A stretch of 40,452 nucleotides of DNA from Blakeslea trispora (GCA_025331445.1 JAIWNE010000188.1:1-40452), one strand, 5' to 3'. Shown: positions 9,703-23,350, counted from the first letter of the stretch. The notes: generated from the letters alone by a model not told the origin. Numbers and translations are program-made.

Positions 9703-12700
9703 CAATTTTCTACAGATCGTATTTTTACAGATCTTTTTTTGTGTTCGATTGGTTTTTTGTGTAAAAATAGGAGTTTGATGATATTTCAATTTATTTAGAA
9801 CGATTTTCTTTGTCCACCACGGCGTATAGGAGTTTTAAAAATATTGGAGTGAGCTTTTTCTGATTGAGGTCAATATTCAGCTTTTATAGACATGGCTGTA
9901 TTGACTTTTGAAATGATTAAAGTAATGGATTTCTTTGTTGAAATGTAATATAGAGACAAAAGGGAGGTTAGTTTTTGAATTTGAAGCTGATCTGAAGAGA
10001 TGACTTGATCTCGGTTTTTTTTTTACATGTCAAAGGCCATAAAATAAATAAAAAGACTAAGAAAAATAATCTGTGAGAAAGAGATTCGGCTGAAAAGGGA
10101 AAAAAAAATAGCAGTGAAAATGAAGAGATGATCAAAGGGGGGGATCTATTTCAGATTTTATGCAAAAATATGTACAAAAATGGTAAATGGGGGGATAGGC
10201 TAAAAGAGGTGAAACAGTCTGGGTGAAAAGTAAAGATGTATGCAAATTTAATTTAAAGGTAAAGAAGAGGTATTTAGAAGGAATCCTAAAGTAAACTCAG
10301 ATATATGACAAAATAAATATATCAAGCTGAAAGAGATGATAAAGAAGCATAAGTCATTAAATTTATAAAGCCAAAGACCAAAGAGCTAATTTTTAATTCT
10401 TTGTGTAATCATAACAAGGTGTAGAAAGCTAAAGAAGTGTAAAAAGGTGTAAAAATAAAATAGCATGGTTGAGAGAAGATGTTTGCCATTCATACTTTTG
10501 AATTTAAGACAGTAGTACAAGAAAGTTACGATCATGACTGAATGTCGATCTTGAGATCTCTCATCACCATCACTGAAGCAACATGAGCACATGGAGAAGG
10601 ACTCGTTGTTGCTGTAAGTGTCTTTAAGTTAAATAATGATTGGCAAAATGAATAATAGACATTCCAGCAGTTAGGTAAAATAAAAAACTGCACCCATCTT
10701 CGATAAAGTGAGATGATGTAGTTTGGGCTGAATCAAATTGCATTGTATTAGGGTAAGCAGTGCTTAGAAAAGCTGAAAAAGATAGATGCTGGTGTAAGAT
10801 AATGAGCAACAACTTAAAGAGAAGTTTAGATAGGAGAAAAGAAACAAATGCTACTTTGAAGCAAGTGAAAAGGAAAGAATGAAAAGTAATGATAATTCCT
10901 ACCTAATCGCTATTTTCATCTTCAGCTAATGACTCTTACTAAATAAGGATGAAATGTTTTATAATCTCTTTTAAGAACTGTGAGTTTTGAACATTGGAAG
11001 TCAACTTTGAGACTAGGCAAACTAACAGTGTAGACAAACAACTTCAATTACTCTAAATTAGGTATTGGACTAGATGGCGAAAATATAATGTCTGGTTGAG
11101 AAGTCAAGAAAGAGGAACAGAAGGATCAATTGTAGGCTTTAGAAGAGGGATCCATTCACTTCTTTTATGAAGACAATTGGTTGTTGTACATGTTTATCGA
11201 AATGAGTATATCATCAACAATCATCAACATTTTCGGTCAATGCTAGCAACGATCCATGAGTCGCTTTTCAGATAGATCCATCACAATATGTCTTTATTTT
11301 CCAAATGATAAAAAAAATCGTCCAACTAGCTACAATGCAATCCACCTCATAGATGATTACCTCTCAAAAAACATGATAGCCTTTGAAGAACCTTTGATCA
11401 TCCAAAGTGCTTTTGATATGTAACTTGAATTGATTCTTTCACCGGCAAAGATGTTGACAATGATATCATCTCCCTTTGACTAAGCTATTAACTTTACTGG
11501 TAGCTTTACCTCTTAGTACCATTTTGTCATTCATAGGATTGATCTCTAGTAAATCAGATGTAAATTCGGCTAAGTATTGTTGTTTGGAGAGTGAAAGTAT
11601 TCTCTTCAATGAGTTGAGGTAATAAAAGACTGTTACTATAAGTTGAAGGTGCAATCCGGATGTTTAGGTTGATTCAATCAGAAATGATAAAGACTCCATT
11701 TTATCTTCAAAGGCTTATACATGAGTCAGGTAATCAACTGTAGAAACTGAACAACATCTTACTCTGCTATAAAAATCCATTAGGCTTCATCAAAGAATAA
11801 TTATTTGACAGTGTGGTTAATACAAAATCTATTTTCATAAGATGTTAGATTATAAAGCCATATGTAATACCATCGAGTTGCTTACCTTTGCTTTATATTA
11901 AACGCGATTAAAAGAATTCTCATGTTAGTGTAATCATCTCCATTACTGATAATTTGGAAGTTAGTGTAATTATTGCTTCTTTTCAAGTGGTTTAGTGATG
12001 GCGTGTTTAAAAACTGCATTGTCTGCTTTGTGATGGCAAGATGAGTGACTGTATGATAAAGACTTGAGCTGCCCAAATTAATCGTGAACAAACCTAAAAA
12101 ACAAGCCTCGTTCTAGACAGATAAAAGAATGGATAAGTTAGCAATCATGTAGCATGGTCTGAATGATACACCTTAACTCGGAAAGGAAATACTCTCGAGA
12201 TTCAGGAAAAATAAAGGGTGTAGTAATCAATAGAGTGAAGGAAAAAAAAAGTCGAGAAAAAAAAGTGGAGGCAAAAAAGCCAAGAAATAAAAAAGAGATA
12301 AAAAAAAGGAAAGACAGTAATGTCGCCCCCATAAATAACACAGAATTTTGGGGGCCAATTTACTTTTAAAGTATGTCATCTATCCTAATGTAGGTAAAGA
12401 GAGAATAAATCTGGAACCTTCTTAAAAATTGGCCAATCAGAGCACTAAATTTCCTGTTACGAAATATAATTAACGTAAATGTTGATGATTTGGTCTAATC
12501 CTCTCTTTGCATCATACGCTTCAACCAAAAGAAAAATAGTGTCTATAATAATGATGAACTCAATTATTTATTCAAAAAGAATGAGATGTAGTCAAAAAGA
12601 TGATTATATTTGAATAATGGAAAAATAAAGAGATAAACATTACATTCTAACAGTGATATCATTTACTTAGCTCGTTGATATTATATGCTTTGACCTGCTT

Positions 12701-13360
12701 TGGCATATTAAGAACATACTGTAATTGCTATGAATTGTATGGAATAAGTATTTGAAAAGAAGATTCTGCTCACGAATAGCAAAGAGACAGAATCATATAT
12801 CTCATTGACAAAAGCGTTTGCACTGAATTTAATTAAATCTATGTAAACAAGTATTACTTTATTTATAAAAGTTGACTCCTTTAAGCACATGTTAGCTTTC
12901 ACTCTACTCATCTGTTGCGCATGTCGACATCTCAAACTTACATGAGCATGCGAGAAGGTAGGCCATGTTGAAAAAAGCTTAAGAAAAAGAAGAAATAAAT
13001 AAAAGCACTTACGGCTACCCTAGGGAGCGGTTATTTAAATGAAAAAGGTAGAATATCTGTAAATGATTGGCTACTTCCTTAAAAATTGCAATAGTAAAGG
13101 TACATTTTGTAATCAAAGACATAGATATGTATTTAAAAATGTTTACCTTCAAGGTAATAGATAATCTGAACAAGAATTGGACTATATATATTTTAGGAAT
13201 AAATGAATGTTGATTTATCAGCGAATTTGGTTCATGTTTGAATAAAAAACAATTCAAATGTTCATTGTTATAAAATTCAATAAAGAATTAACATATTCTA
13301 ATAGATGAACTAAACAAAACATGATTTAGTGCCAACCACCCTACCCATTATTTATTTTCT
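9703..13360. other. Long AT-rich stretch without supported genes
   Basis: No ORF above ~80 codons, no transposase or gene-B motifs. 10000-11700 is purine-rich on the plus strand. 12323-12356 has an imperfect GCCCCC/GGGGGC hairpin. It probably contains the remaining upstream part of element 0 and old relics, but I could not define any terminus. Confidence 0.5.
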
Positions 13361-13362
13361 TC

Positions 13363-13441
13363 AAAGAGAGAAAGAAAAAAGAGAGATAAAAAAGAGAGAG
13401 AAAAAAGAGAGAAAAAAAAGAGAGAGACAGAAAGAGACCAA
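13363..13441. repeat. GA-rich simple repeat
   Basis: Interrupted (GA)n/(AAAAGAGA)n tract just downstream of the 3' end of gene B'. Confidence 0.8.
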
Positions 13442-13527
13442 AACAAACTAGTCAGAACCATCCAAGCGTCTAGACATAAATGATATAAGAAAAAGCAATA
13501 ACAAAGACTTCCAAAGATTTAAATAAC

Positions 13528-14404
13528 TTACCGTCTTTTTGGTGATTGAGGTGCAGAACTACCTTCATAGCAATTATTGATATCAAAATCTGATTGTGCA
13601 TCCAAGGAGTTACTTGCCGAAGCGACAGAAGGAGCAGTTTCTTTGGAGATCTATAGATTAAGTTAGTAGAAAGTCGAAAAGTGAAATAGAGTTGGAATAC
13701 CTTTCTCTTTTTTGTTTGTCTTTTCGAGTGATAATAATGCTTCATCAACTCGTCATCCAACCAAAAGTTGACGCAACGGTCTAGTGGAATGCGCTTTTGT
13801 GTCAAGTAGGTAGTTAGATACTTGCGACAGCTCTTCTTGAACTCATCAGCAAGATTGCGGTAGCTTATATCGGTCCAGTCCAGTTTGGCCAACTCCAAAT
13901 CGTTAATCATCAGATCAACTGCAACTGAACCAGTTTGAAAAATTGTTCTTTTCCATGAAGCCATTACTTCGGTTTTTGTCTCCAAAATGGTATCTCGATC
14001 ATCTGGTTTGATGATTACAGCATCTTGTAACCAACATTGGATGAAGTACTCCACCCGGCTGTCAAAAGGTTGTTTGCTGTTTTACAGTTGTGATGGCATG
14101 GGATACGGTATTTTTGAATAAAATGGAGCATTATCGACCGTTTGCTCAATTGAAAAGCTCATTTGATCAGATAAATTAGCTAGTCAAAAAAGTGTTTTGT
14201 TAGTTATCAGCATGATACATTTTGTATAGAGTAAGTCATACCAACGACAGAGCTCTGTGTTACATTGTCTTTTCTGGAAACAATATCTTTCACCTCTGCT
14301 AGTTCTTCTTTCATAGAGTTTACATCATTGCGTAATTCAATCACATTGTTTGTTAGCTGTCTGCAAGCTTGATAGATGAACATGATTTCGTTGGTCAATG
14401 GCAT
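13528..14404 (-). pseudogene. Gene B' (element E): coiled-coil accessory protein with one nonsense codon
   Basis: Minus-strand exons 14242-14404, 13701-14179 and 13528-13650, all in phase, 255 codons including the stop. Exon 1 is an acidic/leucine coil (LTNNVIELRNDVNSMKEELA). Exon 2 contains an in-frame TAA at 14082-14084, then WLQDAVIIKPDDRDTILETK, a helical region DLMINDLELAKLDWTDISYR, and a basic stretch SKRQTKKRK. The last exon is Ser/Ala-rich and ends SPKRR. The gene is head-to-head with transposase A' (1.23 kb between start codons). It has the same general design as gene B (N-terminal coil plus basic region) but I see no clear sequence match, so homology is unproven. An alternative donor at the last codons (CGGTAAGT) could extend the C terminus. 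Confidence 0.6.
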
Positions 14405-14518
14405 GTTGTTAAGATTGAATTAAAAAAAAGGTAGATGGATGAATTTGATTTGAGAGAAAAGATGTTGAAGTGAAAGTGAAATATAAGTAAATTAGCTTTG
14501 TTGATTTTAAACGATCTC

Positions 14519-14526
14519 TTTTTATA
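14519..14526 (-). promoter_or_regulatory. TATA box of B'
   Basis: TATAAAAA on the minus strand about 115 bp upstream of the B' start codon. Confidence 0.4.
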
Positions 14527-15614
14527 AGTAAAAGAAGGCTCAATCAATAAACATAAAAATGTTAGGGAACTCCATTCTTCAGATGCATATGTACCTAAAG
14601 AATGGTAAGTTAAATTTTGTGGTTAGTGAAATAAAATTGAAGGGGACTCATTAGTTGTATCTGACTTGTTAACTTTAAGTCTAAGTTCAATATGCGCTGG
14701 CATTCATATCCTAAAAAAATTGTAGATGTAAATAAAGATCTTCTTCATTAGTTTCAGTTTGAACAACATCTATGTTTAATTGATCTTTTCGATAAAAATG
14801 CGTTGCAGTCACGCTTGCCAATTGATTCAAACAGCCAAAATGAAAGCACATATATTAGCTCAATGACTTTAAGTCTAATTTATAATACATTAGTATTATA
14901 TAAGATGTAGATATGTTGGTCACTATATGGTCGGATGAGACCGTCAACTGTTTCATGCTAGAATAACGTATCTGAGTATATAAAATAAGCATAAACTAGT
15001 ATAACAGTCATAAAAAAAGTAAATAAAATTACAGCGAGTGAGTTCATTAGCAACTTGACTATCAGTGATACAAGCAATATGTATTACAGTTGATACAACA
15101 TTTACTTTACATTTGCTTACTTAAGACATCAAATGTGTATTCCGCATTGTATTTTCATAGAGCAAATATTCAAGATCAAAATCATTTAGATCAATGCTAT
15201 TAAAGTATACAGACAAAATGGTTTCTGTTTTTACATATATTTGTAATAAATACATTAGAGCTTTGTAGTAGTGATTCGACTATTTGTATTAGCCGTTTGC
15301 AAATGATTATCCTTTCATCTTTTATGTTTGCTTTTGCTAAGCCAAACCATTAGTTTGCTTTTATTTACAACATCTATAACAAACATGTTTGCGTATACAG
15401 TTCTATTAACTTAACAATAAATTTGTTTGTAAGTCAAAAGCAATTTGGTCTGCTTGTTTGCTAACACTAAGCCTGATCTTGTATTTGTAAAATAGAAATT
15501 AGTTTAATTCTAATAAACAAAAGATCAATACTAAATGTCATATAAATCAATCTGTCAATTAGTGTTTTTGACCTTTTTTTCTCAATCTTTATTCTCTTCC
15601 AAAACTCATCACTC
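14527..15614. other. Shared upstream region between divergent B' and A'
   Basis: About 1.1 kb of AT-rich sequence with no gene. A 9-bp hairpin (CCATTCTT..AAGAATGG, 14571-14604) lies near the B' side. Presumably contains both promoters. Confidence 0.5.
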
Positions 15615-15620
15615 TATATA
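15615..15620 (+). promoter_or_regulatory. TATA-like box of A'
   Basis: TATATA 13-18 bp before the A' start codon at 15633; close spacing makes this weak. Confidence 0.3.
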
Positions 15621-15632
15621 TTCTATCTAAAA

Positions 15633-18600
15633 ATGCCTTCTCACATTTGTGTCATCTGCAACTCATCTTTTGATAGCTCCTTTGCTCTAAGCATTCACTT
15701 CGACAGATGTTTAGAAGAGGACAGTAGAAATGCACTTGCTAATTTTAGATTAGAAGATGCTGAAGCCACGCAAATATCTGATGTTGAAGTCGATGAACTA
15801 ATTGTTACTATTGGTGAACAACAACCAGAGATAAGTAAGTGATACCAAACTTCATTAATACAGAATTAATGTTCTTACCTCTTTTCATATGTAGTTGAAA
15901 GCAATCCTGTTGTCATTGAATGGACTGAAGAAGCAACTTTGGACGATTTCCATATGACGGGTATGCAGTTCATTCAACTCTTAGACAAATACAAAATGCC
16001 TCGTCAAGGACAAAGAGAGGCTATTAACTTTATTAACACCCACATTTTACAACACGGTGTCAATGCAGGTAAATATCCATCCTCATTTCCAATCAACATC
16101 TCGAGACTTATCTTCTTTTTCACTCTTGTAGTACCTTTTGTATCAAGATACTTCAAATCGCCTGATACATACAGACGTATCATCAAAAGAGATTCAACTG
16201 CTATCGTCCAGCATGATGTTTGTCCCAAGGGTTGTTATATGTATCCAGTTGGTCGCCCTGATATAATGGTCTGCCCAAATCCCAACTGTGGTGCCCAGAG
16301 ATACAGAAACGCCGACGAGGTCATTGCCTTGACCAGTTCTTTAGAGTTTAACCATACTGATCCTTTGCCTGCTTTGGTTCCTGTATCAACTCTGGCTTAC
16401 ACATCCGTCGCGCAAAAGCTTACTCAATTTTTTGTTGATGAGACTCGAGATGAGATGTTGTCTTACAGAAAGACCTTCTTCGATGACAACACTCTCAACT
16501 GTCAGTACCGTGATTACTTTTCCGGCGAGGCATACCAAAGCCTTCTTCAACAAAACATTATGGATGAGAACACCATCTGTCTAGTGTTGTTTGTCGACGG
16601 CTTCCAATTAAAGAACTCTTCCAAACAAAATCAAACAATGGTCAACTGTTTGATACTTAACATCCATCCCGAGCAAAGGCAAGTAAATAGATATTGTATA
16701 TCTTCTTAAACTTACACTTTTGTGAACATTTGTAGAACTAAGGAATCAAACATGATTTAAGTGACAATATGTCCAGGCAAGCCATACGACCTTGTTTCTT
16801 TCCTATAGCCCGTCATTGCAGAAGTCAATCAGCTATACAACCGTGGCCTGGTCGTAAAGAGAAGCGGACAGGAAGTTTTCAGAGGCAATGTGGCCATTCT
16901 CGGCTTTACTGGTGACATACCCGGCATTTCCGAATTGATGGACTTCTCTGGTCACACAAGTACCTATGGATGCGGGTGTGTACTGTCAAAGCCGATAACT
17001 CAACAGTCGTTACTCCTCGTGGTAAATACTTTTCTTCTGAGGCTAATGAACGTACCATTGAAAGTTTAATTGATGGTGACTTGGTAAGTTTTTCTTTTTC
17101 TTTGGCTTTGTAGTTCTTTTTCATGTATTAATCTATTCATTGTGGTAGGAACGAGGCATGCGAGGCGTCTCTGAGCTCATCACAGGTCTACCCACTTTTC
17201 TTGGCTCTTTCTCTTTCTTTGGCGATGAATTACATATGATCGGCCATGGCTTGGGTCATATGATCTGTAACTTGCTAGACCCCACTATCAAGGACAAGTT
17301 CTTCTCCCCTCTGCTGGTCGACTATTCTTTCGATGTTGGCCCTCTCTACAATCAATCTCAGCTTATGAGTTGTATCTCGCGTTGGACCTTTGCAAGTAGA
17401 CGAACAAATCCCTCTGTTTTTGATTACACTTTCGATTAGCGCAAGCATTTCAACAGAGCAGTTGATTAGCAATACTTCTTGTTACATATTGTCCCTACCA
17501 TGGTGTTGCCTTATTTGAAGCATCGTAGAACAGAGAATGCATTAATGAGCCTCGTGAATGCATGCTCAATTTGTCTACAAAAGTCAATTAGTCCTGAGGA
17601 ATTGATAGAAATGGAGAGGTAAGACTTTTGATATACATATCCAACAATCACTAACACCAAGTTCATTAGATTCTTCAGAAAGTGGGGTGATTTCTTGATT
17701 GAAGAGGTAAATGCCAGACGGGTAACTAATCGAGTCTGGACCATGAATTGTCACTTTGCCGTCCGCCATATAACCGGTCTGATCAAACAGCATGGACCGT
17801 TACGATACTACTCTTGTCGCTCGTTGGAAAGGACTATCAAAAGATACACCAACATGATTCACTCTCCCACAAAGCCTCTTGCCGAAACAAGCAACATATT
17901 GGCGAGAGTGAATTATTATACCCTCCTCAATAACCAGCGAGAGAATGAACGGTACATGGCTTTTCCAAGGAGAATTGATACCGACTTCATGGACCATCCT
18001 GATCAACCAGATACTTATCCGCAACTCTGGGGCAAGTTTCTTAATGTTGATCTCAACGATGCCAGTAATATCATCAATGTCAACGTAGCCAATGTACAGG
18101 ATGCATTAACCAGGTTTTACCGTCGCGTTGACCAATTAGTATCACAATTAAATTACTCAGGTGTTGTCTTGGCTGCACGCATGTTAAAGGATGACACGGT
18201 ATTCCATTCCCTTTGGTATAGACAGTACCAACGTCAATTGGGTCGCCCTAATTACTTTGTCTTATTTGAAGCCAAACCACGCAACAGGTAAGATCATTCA
18301 CTTATTTATTTTTGTCTTTCAAAAGATCTAAATACTCTTTACTTTATAGTCGAAGAAAGTTCTGGTACTTCGGTCAAATTGTATCGTTTCTCAAGCACCA
18401 GTTAGGAGCACGAACACGGTTTCTGGTCCTGTTATCTGTCAGTCGAAGCACTTCCATGAATGGCCATGGCATCATTACCGTCGATTTTCAAGAAGACAGT
18501 TCTACAAATGATATGATGATTTGTGATGTGCAAGATATCATCACATTAGTAGGGCTGAATAGGTACAACGACGAAGAACATCAATTTGCTTTTACCTGGC

Positions 18601-18659
18601 CGGAAGCAAAATACTATCAAAAGCTTTCACTTAGACTGAGAGGTGAAAACCTATTGTAA
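15633..18659 (+). pseudogene. Gene A' (element E): Tnp2 CACTA transposase with C2HC finger and fused C domain, multiply disrupted
   Basis: Exons 15633-15834, 15895-16068, 16132-16678 (GC donor), 16736-17083, 17149-17618, 17670-18287 and 18350-18659. The N terminus has CVICNSSF..HFDRC, a C2HC zinc finger. The core shows CPKGCYMYPV, VCPNPNCGAQRYR, DYFSGEAYQSLL, CLVLFVDGFQLKN (probable first catalytic Asp), PVIAEVNQLY, HTSTYGC, GDELHMIGHGLGHMI, and later NCHFAVRHITGLIKQHGPLRYYSCRSLERTIKRY, which replaces the usual FW..FER block. The last exon (FAFTWPEAKYYQKL) resembles the end of a C-type domain. Broken by TAA 16758-16760, TAG 16806-16808, a shift near 16972, TAG 17437-17439 and TAG 17467-17469. 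Clearly dead, and from a lineage distinct from A1/A3. Confidence 0.8.
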
Positions 18660-21600
18660 ATATAACCCCTTTAAATTAGATTGTAACATACTAGCATTTA
18701 TATCAAACATTGTACTTTTCTCATCATTTCATACATTACTTGCCTGTTTCCCCTTATTTAACATTAATAACAGTATTATCTTCCATGTAAATAAAAGTAG
18801 AGAAAAAAGAAAAGAAGCGGTTTAAAAAAAGATTCTTTAATACATTTAGTGCAGATGATCGTCATCTAAACGATTTCATTTGATGGAAAAAGCAGTCAAA
18901 TTTAAATTTAAGGCTATTAGATCTTGTCTTTCTCTCGTATTTGCTCTCTTCTTTTTTTATTCTTTTCGTAACGCTCTACGTTTTATTTGCATCTTTCCAA
19001 AATTTTACTGTGCAGATTTGAAAACACTAATTCAATTTGTTTCAACCTAAAAAGTCAAGTTTATATGTTAATCTTACTTTGCATACACTGTGGTAAAAAA
19101 GATTCGCCTTTTTCTTGATACATCATCTTCATTTTTCTAACTATCACATCCTTTACTATAAATATACTACTTAGCAAAAGGTGTCCTGCTTATCTAACGT
19201 GATGATCATTTACATCAATTGCCCATTTTGTTTTCCTTTTGGGTGTAGTCGATGAAAAAGATACAACATACATTCAACGAGTTACCATGTTCCTCTATCT
19301 TTGTCATCCCTATCGTCAATTTTAAATGATCTTCCTCACAAGAATAAGTATTGACTACATTAGTTGATGTAGCATTTAACACTTCGACTAACTCAAATGT
19401 CACCATATGCAATTTTAGTACTTGCCTTGGGATAGCTTATTTTTTAGACTAACCAAGAATTTATCGAAGGTTTTCATGCTATGGAGTACCAAAAGTATTT
19501 GCCATTATGCAACTAGAGGTAAATCAAATCGATGAATGATTACATAGTCGACGAAATAGCAGCTTGGAAGTTCTAATACTTTAATTCAACCTTGAAGAAA
19601 AAAGTCAGGAAGAGTTGGATTCTTTGCAAGCCTCAAGTTACCGAACATGATTCAAATACAAACGACTTCATAACATACAATATGACAACTCTCAACACAT
19701 CATCATTGGACAATATGAGTTTCTTTAATATAAGTACGAAGTGTCTTTATTCTTACTTTTCAATAAACACAACTATTTTCTATTAATTTGAATATCAGTG
19801 TTAGGGGATCATGTTAACTTCTCTATTTTTGTTACGGTTTGTGATGACTGCAAGTTTTGACCTTACTGGTATAAACATCACCTTATATTCCTTATTCCAT
19901 TATGTGATTGATTATCGTATGTCAGCACTCTCTTTTAATAGCACTCTCTCCGTATCAACTTTACACATCAACGATAGAGCTTGTTGAATATAAATATTGA
20001 GTTTCTATGACAAGTAATTAACGTTTAATTCTGAATTTACATATTAACTACAAAACACTGCTTTCTTTTCATGCAGTGATTAGCAATCTTTAAAAGTATC
20101 ATACCCGCTTGTCCACAACTTTCAATGGTACCTTCTTTTAAACATCTTTATCTTCACTCCGAAAATGGCACGAACAAATGTGGTTTATGCAAATCCAAGA
20201 CATTTTCCTTTTCAGTACAATTTTAGCCTGAATCTGTCAATGAAATCATACTTTCTTCCCATCACTGCCATATTTCTCATATATACTGGCCATTTTTTTC
20301 CAATCCCCCATTTTCTTTCTTTTCTCTTTTTTTCATTAAATGCACAGCAAAAGGTAAGCACTTTTATCTCTTTTTTTTATTATAAATATCATATAATCCA
20401 TCAACATCACTGACTCTTTTATTTTACAATAGCTACATGTATATCACCTTATCATGACGATATCTCAATAACTCGACTACGCATCTCTTTTATTTCTTTG
20501 AATCCTTCAACTCTTCTTCCGTATATATCTGTTTATCATCAACTTTATATACATTTATATAAACACTCATCATAAGCCCTGATTGACAATCCTTTATCCA
20601 TGTCGCCTTCTTCTGCACTACTTTTCACCATCTCATCCATGACTTTTTGATTCAAACTGCCTGTTCTCTACCATGTTTCTCAAACTTATACTTCTTTGAC
20701 TGATATTTGAATACCACCTCCATTTATGCTGCCTATCTAGATTGATGCCTCTCTTTCAAATTGCTCTTGCCTTAGGTCTTTCGGTTTCTCCATTTGTTTG
20801 TCTATCTTATTCTTTGCATCGCATTTAATAACTTACTCTGTTTGTAGTCATTGCCTTGAAGCCTTTTAACAAACACACATCCAATTGCCTACCATGCTTC
20901 CATCCTATGTCTGATTTGTTCATGTCTACCTTCTTTCTTATGTGCTCATGTGATCTTTCTCTCTAACTATTGCCACTGGTCATTGTCCTAAATTCAAGAG
21001 ATACTTTTTCTCTCTGATATACCGTCGTTCAGGGTACTTGGTCTCTTCTCATGTCGCCATCTCTCTACCTCATCTTTAGGAAATAATCTCTATCCACCTA
21101 TTCTCCTTCCACTACTATGGTCTATGCTTTCAGAGGTTGAAGAATCTCTTTTTAGTTGAACTTGGGGTTCCTTCCAACTTTACTGCTTGTGCTTTTTTTT
21201 ATTTTGTGTCTTCTCGCCTTTGTTCATGCTTACATGTGAGCTCCATCCCAGACGAGGTTGCCTCATCGCTTTGAATCTCTTTCGTGACAAGTGAAATACC
21301 GCTTCCAGATTATTTTGACTCTGCTATCTTACCAAATGAATCCCTCTTTATCAACTGTTTACTTTTAATTGTTGCTCTCACTGCTGGCTGAACTAATGAG
21401 ATACCTAATCACAACTAAAGGACGCAACATGCTAATGACAAAGTACATGCGTAAAGGATCGCGTCTCATCTTTATTTTCTTTCGTTTTTTTAGACTTTTT
21501 ATGCTATTCACTTTCTTCCTCTATTGTTTCTGACTCTTGCGTATACTGGTTACTAGTGATCTCTTAGTTGGTGTTGCTCATGACCTTGCATGTTGCTTCA

Positions 21601-22050
21601 AGATGGCTGTCAAGAAAAAAAAATTAATTTTGAAAAAATTACTCTCGGTTAAGGCTGTATATTTTTTCAAGCGCAGCTACTGCAAAGCTTATTGAAGGCT
21701 CTAGTCATGGAAATTAATTCATTTCTGCTTCCTATACTGCTTCCTATGATTCCAAAAGGTACCTATATCAAAGCCAAGCATGCCAATCTATCTGAATACA
21801 CCCGATGCAGCATCCCTATTACAAAAAAGGACATCTGAGCTACAAATCAGCCTAAAGAAAAACCCATATATAGCATTTATTTGATTCAAATTAATAAAAT
21901 CAAAGAAGCTCAATTTGCCCATAATACTTAAATAATCCAATCATATGTCAAGCTTATCCGAAGATTAAAGCGATACGATTAGCCCTTTTATTGCTTATAC
22001 TTCTAAAACTTGTTAAATCATCATTACTATATACTCTAAAGGCCATTTGT
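18660..22050. other. Long stretch without supported genes
   Basis: AT-rich; 20400-21600 is pyrimidine-rich on the plus strand. Short ORFs lack family motifs or codon logic. I found no terminal repeat that would close element E. CACTATAACTCC at 22051 is a possible but unsupported left terminus for element 2. Confidence 0.5.
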
Positions 22051-22138
22051 CACTATAACTCCCCTTTGAGACCTAAGTTAAATATGATTCGACTATAAAC
22101 AACTCTTATTTAAAGTAATTCGCGAAAGGGTTTTGCCT

Positions 22139-22260
22139 TTCAACAAAAAATGTCAGAATCTGACAAAATATCATGTCAGATTGCTTAAAAAACCTTAAAC
22201 CGCCTTAATTGAATTTCAAGGTTTACGTGTCAGAATCTGACAAAAAATAATGTAATTTCA
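22139..22260. repeat. Left subterminal repeats of element 2
   Basis: Two copies of TGTCAGAATCTGACA, each a near-perfect palindrome, plus a partial ATGTCAGATTG between them. Confidence 0.75.
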
Positions 22261-22565
22261 ACATCTTTTAAGCCGTGGTGGTTTTATTTTTAATGATGAT
22301 AAAAGTGATTTGCATCGTGTTGTACTAGTTGCAGTTATTTGCGAGATAGCGTCTGAGAACTGGTACTGCCGTGTATGTTTGTATGAAGATGTTTTGTTTA
22401 ACAAAAGTTGTGTAGATGAAAAGAAAGAAGAAAAAAGTTTTTTTAAAGACGGAGATAAAATTTATTCTTATGAGCTTCTATAAGTGCCTGAAATCCTTTT
22501 TGATCCTTTTTCTCCTTTTCATATTTTTAATATTTAAGCAGAATAGCAAATTTTTTATTTCGAAA

Positions 22566-23350
22566 ATGGACGACAAAACTAGAAACCTTATGAAGAAATT
22601 GGCTCGCTTGGCCAATGACATCGAGACAGACGATATTATCGAACATGTAGAGAAGAAAGCCTCGTCTTTCGAGAACGTTGCTATCGACATTACCGAACCT
22701 TTTTCACTTAATACACTTATCAACTTTTCGGAAATCAATGGTAACCCCATAGGCTTTGAACGTCTCTCTGAAAGCGGATATGTTGAAATATCATGGGACA
22801 GAAGAAGCGGCACACGTTTAAGCGATGAGGACTTCAATTGCCTGAAGTTATACTACGAAAGGCAATACGCAGATCCAGTCAGTGTACCTAATTATGTTGA
22901 GAGATTTAAGCAAATCAGCGTACTTGGCTATGTCTACAAGTCCAAGCTATGTGGAGGTGATACAATGGTAGCGTTCAATGCATATAGATGTAACGATACT
23001 GAGTCTGACGACCTGGATGGTGTTGATATGGATCGTTTTGAGGAGCATTTACGAGCAGGTGAAGTTCAATACTTCTTCAGACACAAAGTTGAATTTGTCT
23101 CAAAGTACAGACCAAAAGAAGAATTGGACCATTACTTTGCTTTTGTCGAGTGGTTCAAAACCCTCGCAAAGGTAAAGAAACGCATGACAGGCTCACTGAT
23201 GACTTTATGCGACCTTTTAGAAAAGAAAAAGAAAAGAAGGGATCTTTCTCGATCATGCCCGTTCAGAAATTTCACACACTCATTCATCTACAAAAGACAC
23301 CTTTTACAAACATTATCGTTACAGCAGATTTCCCTAGACGCATCATATAA
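22566..23350 (+). pseudogene. Gene C2 (element 2): stand-alone C-domain protein with one frameshift
   Basis: Start ATG 22566 (MDDKTRNLMKKLARLAND). The frame follows the C family through GNPIGFERLSESGYVEISW, RLSDEDFNCLKLYYERQY, ISVLGYVYKSKL, EEHLRAGEVQYFFRH and HYFAFVEWFK. At about 23157 the run TTCAAAACCC has one A fewer than needed: C1 has AAAAACCCTCGC at the same place. The rest of the domain (NPRKGKE, FMRPFRKE, SIMPVQKFHTLIH, VTADFPRRII) is in the next frame, ending with TAA at 23348-23350. Reading without the shift gives a chimeric tail. The stop lies 34 bp from the B2 stop on the other strand. An upstream in-frame ATG at 22416 would add 50 hydrophobic residues and is probably not used. 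Confidence 0.75.

Noticed and set aside
10000..12400. Hidden spliced gene in the purine-rich region
   Set aside because: Short ORFs on both strands show no family motifs and I could not chain them with splice sites into a conserved protein.
13363..13441. Possible repeat array of interest (CRISPR-like)
   Set aside because: Simple GA-rich low complexity with no spacers; no CRISPR expected in a fungal genome.
16777..16808. Short GC-AG intron removing the TAG in A'
   Set aside because: It would be 32 nt, and the in-frame translation across it (PGKPYDLVSFL then PVIAE) matches the expected transposase motif, so it is exon with a nonsense codon.
22051..22062. CACTATAACTCC as the left terminus of element 2
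   Set aside because: Position is plausible but the sixth base differs, no partner triplet matches the right flank, and the following sequence lacks the shared A-side block.
22416..22565. N-terminal membrane segment of C2
   Set aside because: The upstream ATG gives a hydrophobic Phe/Leu stretch absent from C3; the ATG at 22566 fits the family start better.
23150..23170. Programmed frameshift in C2
   Set aside because: TTCAAAACCC is not a canonical slippery site, and C1 has one more A at the same place, so a one-base deletion is simpler.
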